DNA of 64,000 nt, from the NCBI GenBank assembly GCA_028826165.1, contig JAPDFW010000053.1, positions 458,501-522,500 of the forward strand, in the 5' to 3' direction. Numbering within the stretch: position 1 is the first letter of the stretch; every line of letters starts with the position of its first letter. Below are positions 55,218 to 64,000 of the stretch, piece by piece. The position numbers and the translations under genes are program-made. This DNA comes from Anaeramoeba ignava (taxonomy: Eukaryota > Metamonada > Anaeramoebidae). The notes under the pieces are model-generated. The model was not told the DNA's origin, searched no databases, and saw only the letters and a program-made list of their open reading frames with translations.

Positions 55218-58171
55218 ATGCAACCTTTTGATTCAATTTCAACTGTATTTGCTTTTTTATACTCATATTTATATATTTATATTTATATTTATATTCTTTT
55301 TATTATTTGAATAGAATTGTTTTCTTGTTAGACCAAAAAATATTGAAGAATCACAAGAAATTGAAAATTTTTATCAAAAATATCAAAAATTTCATCCAAA
55401 AGAACCAAAAAAATATATTGAAGAAAGATGGAAAATGTTTCAATCTTCATATAATTTAATAGAAAAAACAACAATTGTAAAAAATCAATTTCAATATTAA
55501 TATCAATATCAAAATAAATTTCAATTTCAATTTCAATATCAAAATCAATTTCAATTTCAATATCAATATTAATTTAAATATCAATTTCAAAATCAAAATC
55601 AATTTCAATATAAATTTCAATATCAATATCAAAATAAATTTCAATATCAATATTAATTTAAATATCAATTTCAATTTCAATTTCAATTTCAAAATCAATA
55701 TAAATTTTAAAATGATTTTAATTGAAAATTTTTAAATAGAAAGTTATCCAAGATTTAAACAAGGAAATTTTCCAAAAAATTCATAATTTTTTATTTGATT
55801 CAACTTTTGATAAACCAAATAATGAAATTTTATCAGCTATTTTAAGTTCAGGAATAAGTTCTTCTGATTATGAAATGATATTATTTGATTTTTTTGAAGA
55901 AATTAAATCTAAAGCATTTCAAGAAAAACACTTTTTTATTCAATTACTTCCAACTCAATCTTCTAAATTACATACAATTTTTTTATCAATTTTTAATCAA
56001 ATGGGATTAAATTCTCCAAAAGTATTAAAAATTAAAATTAAAATTAAAATTCATTTTAAAAATTAAAAATTAAAATTCATTTTAAAATTAAAATTAAAAT
56101 CGGATAAAAAATTAAAATTAAAATTAGTTTAATTCAATTGCAAACTTAAGAGAAATTGATATGTCAGTAATTTCAGATTTATATCATCAAGTGGGAAAAA
56201 ATTCCAAATTTATTATTCTTTTTGAAAATATAGAAAATTTCCAAAGTCAAATAATCCAAGATTTCATTTCAATTTGCAAGTAAAATAACAACTAAATTTT
56301 AAAAGGAAAAAAAGGATAAATTTTCAATTATTAAAAAAAAATATTTCCTTTTTGGTTTTTTTTTGGAAAAAAAGATTATATAATCAAGAAATAGATTTTG
56401 CATTCATTTTTACTTTAACATCACCAATCGCAACTTTAAATAATTTATTTTCACGTTCAACACTTTCTCATCTTATAACTGAAAATTTTCAATTACAACA
56501 TACAGAAATACTTTCAAAAAAATTATTCCAAAAAGTAAAAAAAAAAAACAAAATATTTTTATTCATTCTCTTTATTTAATCGTATTTTCTCTTTTTAATC
56601 CAAAAAAACTAATTAGATTTTTTTTCATCTTGATTTTGAAAAAAATCCCATAATTATCTTTGCAAGTGAAATGATCCAAATTTTTAATCATATGTTTTTG
56701 AATTTTGATCATTCAATCAAAACATTTTTAAATATGATGAAAATTTCACTTTTGGAACATTTTTCAAATCCAATTTTTGTTTTTCGAGTTTTAAATGATA
56801 ATAATGATGATAATAATAATATTATTAACAAAAATCAACTCAATTTGAATCCATTAAATTTTCATTTGAAAAAAATTCGAAAATTAAAATCACTTGATTT
56901 GGATGTTGAAAAAAATGATTCAGATGATAAGCAATTAACTTCAAAAGAAATTGAAAAAATGGTTATTAAATTAACAAATCATTTGATTCAATTATCAAGT
57001 TCATTAGAGGTTATTTATGAATTGATAACAAGATATTCACCAAATACAAGAATTTCAAGAGTGGAAATTTATGAAGAAAATATGTGGAGATCAATTCATC
57101 AAAGAGTTTCTTTTAAAAAAATTATGCAAGCTTTAACTAAAAATCATTCTTTATTGAAAATTTGCAATTTATTTTTTGAAATTCTTCAAAATCAAAATCA
57201 AAATCAAAATCAACTTTATAAAAAAGAGATTGATGAATTATCAAAAATTTTTATCATATTTCAAGACTTGGAATCAAAAAAAGAAAAAGAACTTCAAAAT
57301 ATTTCACAAAATAATCAAGAAAATTCACGAAAATTAAAAAAATTTGGTTCTGCAAAAAGAAGAAATGAAATGTTAAAAGCAAATATTTATAATAAATCAG
57401 GAAAAATTCTTGAAACGAAAAATACATCATTTACTAAAGAAAATTATCAAATGGTTCAAAGTTTTTTTGAAAATTTTTTTGAAAATCGACTTCCAAATAT
57501 TAATTCACTTCCACTTTCAGAAATATTTACTGTTTCGAAATATACAGAAATTGAAAATGATTTTTTTCCATATCCAAGAATTGAAATTCATGAAGCTTTA
57601 AATAATCCTGAAAAATTTATAAAGAGGAAATATGAAAATATTGGAATTGATGAAAATGAAAATAATGAAAATAATGAAAATATTGAAAATGATGAAAATA
57701 ATGAAAATATTGAAAATGATGAAAATATTGAAAATGATGGAAATGATGAAAATATTGAAAATGATGAAAATATTGAAAATGATGAAAATATTCAAATCGA
57801 AGAAAATGATGAAAATATTGAAAATGAAAATATTCAAGTTCAAGAAAATAATCAATTTCTTCCTGATATGGCTATTATGTATAATTACTATATTAGTTGT
57901 GGGAAATTCATTAATTTATATGATTGGTTCAAATCTTTTAAATCACATTTCTCTTCTCAAAAAATTTCTAAAAAGAAATTAAAATATCCTTTTTTAATAA
58001 TTTAACAAAAAAATTTATTTCTATTTTTATTTATATTATTTTATTTCTTGACAAATTTATTTTACATTTAGGTTTCTTCAAGGTTTAAATGATTTTCAAT
58101 TTATGGGATTAATTCAAGAAACAAAAAGAAAAGTGGATCATGTTATGAAAACTGGTTTTTTGAAATTTTAA
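55218..58171 (+). CDS. ORC3: Origin recognition complex subunit 3
   Basis: Seven exons: 55218-55244, 55315-55476, 55740-56021, 56128-56279, 56375-56534, 56617-57983, 58066-58171; 751 residues (human ORC3, 711). Conserved blocks are NCFLVRPKNIEE, KFIILFENIENFQSQIIQDF, IDFAFIFTLTSPIATLNNLF, HMFLNFDHSIKTFLNMMKIS, ISLLEHFSNPIFVFRVL and the C-terminal YNYYISCGKFINLYDWFKSF and RFLQGLNDFQFMGLIQETKR. ORC3 is a core subunit of the complex that marks replication origins and loads MCM helicase. An Asn/Glu/Asp-rich insertion lies just before the C-terminal winged-helix part. Introns 1-5 are GT-AG. The last intron has no usable GT donor and fits a U12-type AT-AC intron. Confidence 0.92.
55480..55710 (+). 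repeat. TCAATTTCAATA-type satellite in ORC3 intron 2
   Basis: Units of TTTCAATATCAA and CAATTTCAAAAT occupy intron 55477-55739. Confidence 0.85.
57984..58065 (+). other. Candidate U12-type (AT-AC) intron in ORC3
   Basis: The donor reads ATATCCTTTTTT, a full match to the U12 consensus RTATCCTTT. TTTCTTGAC at 58044-58052 resembles the U12 branch site TTCCTTRAC, 13 nt before a terminal AC. Splicing gives KKKLKFRFLQGLNDF, where RF matches the ORC3 family. Ending instead at the AG six bases later also keeps frame but loses FR. Confidence 0.7.
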
Positions 58172-59394
58172 ATTGGATTTTTAAATTGAATTTTTGGATT
58201 GAATTTGAATTGATTTTAAATTGGATTTATTTTTTGGATTTAAATTGAATTTAAATTGAATTGATTTTTAAATTGAATTGATTTTAAATTGAATTGATTT
58301 TAAATTGAATTGATTTTGAATTTAAATTGAATTTTTGAATTTAAATTGAATTGAATTTTAAATTAAATTTTTGGATTGATTTTAAATTGAATTTTTGGAT
58401 TGAATTTGAATTGGATTTTAAATTAAATTTTTGGATTTATTTTAAATTGAATTGATTTTAAATTGGATTTTTTATTGATTTTAAATTGAATTGAATTTAA
58501 ATTGAATTTTTGGATTGATTTTAAATTGATTTTTAAATTGAATTGATTTTAAATTGAATTTTTTGGATTTATTTTAAATTGAATTTAATTTGAAATTTTT
58601 GGATTGATTTTAAATTGAATTTTTGGATTGAATTTGAATTAAATTGAATTTTTTGGATTTATTTTAAATTGAATTGATTTTAAATTGGATTTATTTTAAA
58701 TTGAATTTTTGGATTGAATTTTTGAATTGAATTTTAAATTAAATTTTTGGATTGATTTTAAATTGAATTTTTGGATTGAATTTGAATTGAATTTTAAATT
58801 AAATTTTTGGATTGAATTTTAAATTGAATTGAATTTAAATTGGATTTTAAATTGGATTTTAAATTGAATTGATTTTGAATTTAAATTGAATTTTTAAATT
58901 GAATTTTTTGGATTGATTTTAAATTGAATTTTTGAATTTAAATTGAATTGAATTTAAATTGAATTGAATTTAAATTGAATTTTTTGGATTGATTTTTAAA
59001 TTGAATTGAATTTTAAATTGGATTTTAATTTGAAATTTTTGGATTTATTTTAAATTGAATTTTTTTCCTTTTTTTTCTTTTATTTTTGCTTCATTTTAGT
59101 TTTGGTTTGTTTTGGAAAGTTGGAATGTTATTAATTTTTTTTTTCAAGAAACCAAAAAAAAAAGATTCTTAATTTAATTTCTCTTTCTTTTATTTTTTTG
59201 ATTTTTTGTTGGTTTTTTCTTCTTTAATTTAATACAAAATTCATTAAAATTAAAAACACGTTTCAAGAAAAAAAAAATTTTTAATTTCTTTTTTAAATTT
59301 TTATTTTTTCATTTTTTTTCTTTTTATTTTATCAAATTAAATCAAACAATTTTTTTATTCAATTTTTTCCTTTTTTAATTTCAATTTAATTTTA
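58172..59394. repeat. Intergenic TTGAATTTTTGGATTGATTT-type satellite and spacer
   Basis: 58172-59060 is made of TTTAAATTGAAT and TTTTGGATTGAT units. 59061-59394 is A/T-rich upstream sequence of the next gene. No ORF of interest is seen. Confidence 0.85.
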
Positions 59395-61337
59395 ATGTCA
59401 ACTGATCTTTCTTCACCTCCTCATCGTTTTGTACCATTTTTTAGTGATCCAAATCTTGAAAATTCAAAACAAAATTTAGAAATTCAAAAACCTCAAATTT
59501 TTTCTTGTCCAACTTCTGATTTTTCTCAACCAGAAATTATTGAAGAAGTAGAAGAAATGGATTCAAATCTTTCAGTTATAAAATCAAACAAAAAAGATCA
59601 TAGTGAGTTATCTTTTTGTACTTAATCCATTTTCAGTTCAAAACCTTTTTCAAATTTAATTTATAATTTAATTTATAATTTAATTTATAATTTAATTTAT
59701 AATTTAATTTATAATTTAATTTATAATTTTATTTATAATTTAATTTATAATTTAATTTATAATTTTATTTATAATTTTATTTATAATTTTATTTATAATT
59801 TTATTTATAATTTAATTTATAATTTTGTTTATAATTTTATTTATTATTTAATTTATAATTTAATTTATAATTTAATTTATTATTTAATTTATAATTTTAT
59901 TTATTATTTAATTTATAATTTAATTTATAATTTTATTTATAATTTAATCTATAATTTTATTTATAATTTAATTTATAATTTTATTTAAAATTTTATTTAT
60001 AATTTTATTTATAATTTTATTTATAATTTTATTTATAATTTTATTTATAATTTTATTTATAATTTTATTTATATTTTTATTTATAATTTTATTTAATTTT
60101 TAGCTGATCAAACAAATACAAAAGAATCATCAATTCCAGAATTAAATTCACAAGATAAGGCATTACCAAAAGAAAATCAAAAAGAAAGCAAAAAAACGGA
60201 ACATTTAAATCCGAAAAAAAAAAAACCAAAACAAAAAAAAAATAAAGCATCACTTGAAGAAAATTCAAAAAAATTATTTACAAAATTTTTAATGTTTCAA
60301 GAAAAACTTTCAATTGGAAAAAGTAAATGTGATAAAGAACTTAACAAGTTAATGACAGAAATAGCAAATCAAATGAAAAAAGTTGAAACACAAAAAGTGG
60401 AAATTTCTCAAACAAAAAATAAAAAACAAAAGAAAAAAAACGAATTAAGTTATTTTTCTTCTGAAACAAGTAAATTACAATATCTTCAAAGACTTCAAGA
60501 ATTTCAAGGAATTGCACAGTTAATAATTCATACAAAAACAGCAGAATTAACAACAGATTTATGTACTCAATTTCTTGAAAAAGCCCAAAAAGGTATTGAG
60601 AAATGGAATCCCGATTGGCCAATTCCTGATCTTGCATCTAAATTAACATTTAATATATCAAAAATTCGACATTTAATTGATAATATGGTATTTAATTAAT
60701 TTGAATATTTAATTGATTTAATTTAATTTATTTAATATTTAATTGATTTTATTTGATTTATTTAATTGATTTTATTTAATTTAATTGATTTGATTTAATT
60801 GATTTGAATATTTAATATTTAATTGATTTAATATTATTTTATTAATTTAATTGATTTAATTTAATTGATTTAATATTATTTTATTTAATATTTAATTAAT
60901 TGATTTAATTGATTTAATTAATTTAATTGATTTAATATTTAATATTTAATTGATTTAATTTAATTGATTTAATTGATTTAATTGATTTAATTTAATTGAT
61001 TTGATTTATTTAATATTTATTTTATTGATTTGATTTAATTGATTTGATTTAATTGATTTAATTTATTTGATTTAATTGATTTAATTTAATTGATTTAATA
61101 TTTAATATTTAATTTAATATTTAATTTAATATTTAATTTAATATTTAATATTTAATATTTAATATTTAATAGGAAACAGAAACACTTGAACTTCCAATTA
61201 TTGGCCAAGAATCTTTTAAAAAAAAGTAAATTCTTTTATCATTTCCATTTTTTTTTTCAATTTTTTTACTCATTTTATCTTTCTTTATTTAGTTTAAATC
61301 CAACTATTCCTCAAAATTCCCAAAAAACAAACAAAAC

Positions 61338-61372
<35 letters not shown>

Positions 61373-64000
61373 CAAAAGAAATTAAAGAACAAAACCAAAA
61401 GAATTTACCAACAAAAAATATTACAACACAAACAAAAAAGAATCAAATTCAAAATACAAATCAAAATACAAATCAAATTCAAAATCAAAATATAAATCCA
61501 AATATAAATCAAAATAAAAACCAAATCCAAAATAAAAATCAAGCTCAAAATCAAAATCCAAAAAAACAACAAAAACAAAAAAAAGGATTTTTTAAATCAT
61601 TCTTTGGAAAATTTGGATCGAAAACCAATCAACCAACAAAATCAACTGTTTCAGTTCTTGAACAAAATGCAGATAAAGAACTTAAAATATCAATTGAAGA
61701 AATTGAGAAAGAAAAAGAAATAGCAATCAATTCATTAGATCAACATGAATCAAATATATCAAAAAATGAAATTGATGATGAACTTGATATTTCATTACTT
61801 TGTCGTATTTGTGAAAATTTGGTTCCATCTCGTTTATTAGCAGAACATAGCAAATATTGTGTGATAGTACATAAATCAGATATCCTTTCCACTTCTTGTG
61901 ATGAAAGACTGAAAAAGGTTTTTTATTTATAAATTTTTTGAAACCTAAAAATATAAATTTTTTTAAATCAACAAAATTTATATTTTTTTAGATGATAAAA
62001 TATGCTAATCAACATCTTAATTCTTTAAAAAATCCTGCAAGAAAATATAGAGATATTCTTTTATTTGAAAATATTAAGATTATTGCTCAATGGTTCGTTT
62101 TATTTAATATTCTTCTTTTGATCCAAAATTTTAAATTTCCAAAAAATAATTTTATTTATAAAAAAAAAATTTTCTTTTCTATTTTATATTGAATTAGTGT
62201 TTCTAAATTAACTGTTGATACAGAAAAAGTTATTCATAAATTAGAGCTTCTTTCGAATCAATTAAATTTACAAATGCAACAAACTCAAAAAACAGGAAAT
62301 GAAAGTGTGATTATTTTTGGACAAAGAATTTTAACTCTTGTAAAAAAGAAAGAAATAAAGAATTTAATTTAAATTTATTGATTTAATTTAATTTAAATTT
62401 ATTGATTTAATTTAATTTAAATTTATTGAATTGATTTAATTGATTTAATTTGATTTAATTTAAATTTATTGATTTAATTCAAATTTATTGATTTTATTCA
62501 AATTTATTGATTTTATTTAAATTTATTGAATTGATTTAAATTTATTGATTTAATTTAAATTTATTGATTTAAATTGATTGATTTAAATTGATTGATTTAA
62601 TTTAAATTGATTGAATTGATTGATTTAAATTTATTGATTTAATTTAAATTTATTGATTTAATTTAAATTTATTTGATTTAAATTTATTGATTTAAATTTA
62701 TTTAAATTGATTTAATTTAATTTAAATTTATTAATTTAATTTAATTTAAATTTATTGATTTAATTTAAATTTATTGATTTAATTTAATTTAATTTAAATT
62801 TATTGATTTGATTTAAATTTATTGAATTGATTTAAATTTATTGATTTTATTTAATTTAAATTTATTGAATTGATTTAAATTTATTGATTTAATTTAAATT
62901 TTTAAATGAAAAATTAGTTGCAAGAGAAAAAAAAAGCATTTCTACAAAGTTTAGATGCTTCTCCATATTTGAGACATGTTTCTCATTCACGAACTTCAAC
63001 ACCACCAGATTTGGATAAGAAAATATCAATCAAATCATTCGAATTGATAAAATTAATATCTAGAGGAGCTTATGGGTAAATTAAAAAAGAAATATCAAAT
63101 CATTTTAAAAATTTAATTTTATTTATTTTATTTATTTATTTTATTTATTTTATTTATTTATTTATTTTTATTAGTCAAGTTTATCTTGCTCGAAAGAAAA
63201 CAAGTAAAGATATTTATGCAATTAAAGTTCTTAAAAAAGAAGATATGCGTAAATTTATAAAATATTTGATTTTTTAAATCATTTTTAAATCATTTTTAAA
63301 TCATTATTTTCAATTTATCATTTTTTTTTAAAACAAAATTTAGTTCGAAAAAATCAAGGGAAACATGTGAAAACTGAAAAAAAGATTTTAATCAAAACAG
63401 ACAATCCATTTGTAGTGAAACTTTTTTATTCATTTCAAAGCTCCAAACATTTATATATTGTTATGGAATATTTAAGTGGAGGAGATTTATATTCACTTTT
63501 AAGAAATGTTGATTATTTAAGTGAAAAAATGGCAAGAATGTATCTTGCAGAAGTTGTTCTTGCTTTGGAATATTTACATGCTAATAATATTGTTCATCGT
63601 GATCTGAAACCAGATAATCTTTTGATTAATTCTGAAGGTCATATTAAATTAACTGATTTTGGACTTTCTTGGATGGGTTTATATGAAAGAGCTCAACAAA
63701 ATCCATATGATTTAGTTGATGGACAATTTTCTGTAAAAAAAACTATTAATTTTTATATTAATATTTAATTTAATATTTAATTTAATATTTATTTTAATAT
63801 TTAATTTTATTTCAATATTTAATTTAATATTTAATTTTATTTCAATATTTAATTTAATATTTATTTTAATATTTATTTCAATATTTATTTTAATATTTAT
63901 TTTAATATTCAATATTTATTTTAATATTTTTGATTTTTTTCTTTTTAAAAAAATAAAGGATACTCCAATGCCTATGCCTGTTATTGAAATTGAACATACA
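59395..64000 (+). CDS. AGC kinase of the MAST/IREH1/Rim15 type (3' end beyond window)
   Basis: Ten exons in the window: 59395-59602, 60104-60687, 61173-61225, 61293-61917, 61992-62092, 62198-62339, 62918-63075, 63175-63248, 63344-63732, 63959-64000; 792 codons so far. Exon 4 carries a zinc-finger-like CRICENLVP...LLAEHSKYC as in plant IREH1 and fungal Rim15 kinases. The kinase domain is intact: [14 protein letters not shown] (glycine loop), [11 protein letters not shown] (VAIK Lys), [18 protein letters not shown]. After DFG the sequence enters a long insertion before the activation-loop Thr ([14 protein letters not shown]), typical of this subgroup. These kinases control cell-cycle exit, stress and tip growth in other lineages. 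The long Asn/Gln/Lys-rich middle is low complexity. Every intron keeps phase. Confidence 0.9.
59640..60095 (+). repeat. 12-bp satellite TAATTTAATTTA/TAATTTTATTTA in kinase intron 1
   Basis: Tandem 12-mers fill intron 59603-60103. Confidence 0.92.
60700..61165 (+). repeat. TTTAATTGATTTAATATT satellite in kinase intron 2
   Basis: Irregular mixture of TTTAATTGA and TTTAATATT units in intron 60688-61172. Confidence 0.88.
62360..62905 (+). repeat. TTTATTGATTTAATTTAAA satellite in kinase intron 6
   Basis: Tandem copies of AAATTTATTGATTTAATTT and shorter variants in intron 62340-62917. Confidence 0.9.
63758..63925 (+). repeat. TTTAATATTTAA short satellite in kinase intron 9
   Basis: Units of ATTTAATTTAAT, ATTTATTTTAAT and ATTTATTTCAAT in intron 63733-63958. 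Confidence 0.88.

Noticed and set aside
58066-58072. AG acceptor at 58070-58071 for the last ORC3 intron
   Set aside because: In frame, but it drops the family residues FR and leaves no GT donor partner; kept only as an alternative to AC.
1-64000. tRNA or rRNA genes
   Set aside because: I saw no GC-richer stem-loop blocks or rRNA motifs; without a covariance search short RNAs could be missed.

Overview
The window is nuclear DNA from an extremely AT-rich protist. Genes carry GT-AG spliceosomal introns, all three stop codons are used as stops, and the proteins are ordinary eukaryotic ones (EB1, ORC3, INTS11, RPAP3, CDC123, Arf-GAP, RhoGAP, DHHC acyltransferase). Asn/Gln/Glu/Lys-rich low-complexity stretches, many ankyrin, BTB and Rho/Arf regulators and arrays of 6- or 12-bp satellites in introns point to a free-living amoeboid lineage. 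An Anaeramoeba-like organism is my guess, not something the sequence proves.

Layout. 0-4.5 kb: two divergent ankyrin-repeat genes with many phase-0 introns and single-codon (3-nt) exons. 4.7-7.4 kb: an EB1 microtubule plus-end protein (minus strand). 7.6-13.5 kb: an intronless giant alpha-actinin with a rod of 417-bp units (minus). 13.5-15.5 kb: a gene-free array carrying a repeated ATCCGATTTTC motif. 15.5-23.4 kb: archease (minus), INTS11 (plus) and an inorganic-pyrophosphatase-like protein lacking three metal-binding Asp (plus). 23.6-31.5 kb, all minus: Arf-GAP, a large low-complexity protein of unknown function, and an Akr1-type ankyrin palmitoyltransferase. 32.0-38.9 kb, all plus: five tandem members of an unrecognised family. 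39.0-43.2 kb: RhoGAP (minus) with a 2.75-kb satellite intron. 43.3-45.4 kb: RPAP3 and a metallophosphoesterase (plus). 46.0-48.9 kb: CDC123-like and BTB/BACK genes (minus). 49.3-54.0 kb: a WNK/NRBP-like pseudokinase. 54.5-58.2 kb: a CENP-H-like protein and ORC3, whose last intron looks U12-type. 59.4 kb to the end: an AGC kinase of the MAST/IREH1/Rim15 type, cut by the window edge.

Most intergenic spaces are 70-250 bp. Two divergent pairs (archease/INTS11, RhoGAP/RPAP3) share spaces of only about 100 bp. Bulk DNA is in satellites inside introns and in a few intergenic blocks; each intron tends to have its own repeat unit, yet splice sites and reading phase are kept.

The strongest novel signal is in the ankyrin pair. 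A 33-residue ankyrin repeat is split into a 96-nt exon (32 codons) and a 3-nt exon (1 codon) that always supplies the residue before the conserved Gly. About ten such micro-exons are visible. Second is the AT-AC (U12-like) intron in ORC3. Several conserved genes contain 1-nt frame breaks, mostly in A/T runs, which look more like assembly errors than pseudogenes. Coordinates are hand-derived from the sequence; no database search was possible, so family names rest on motif recognition.
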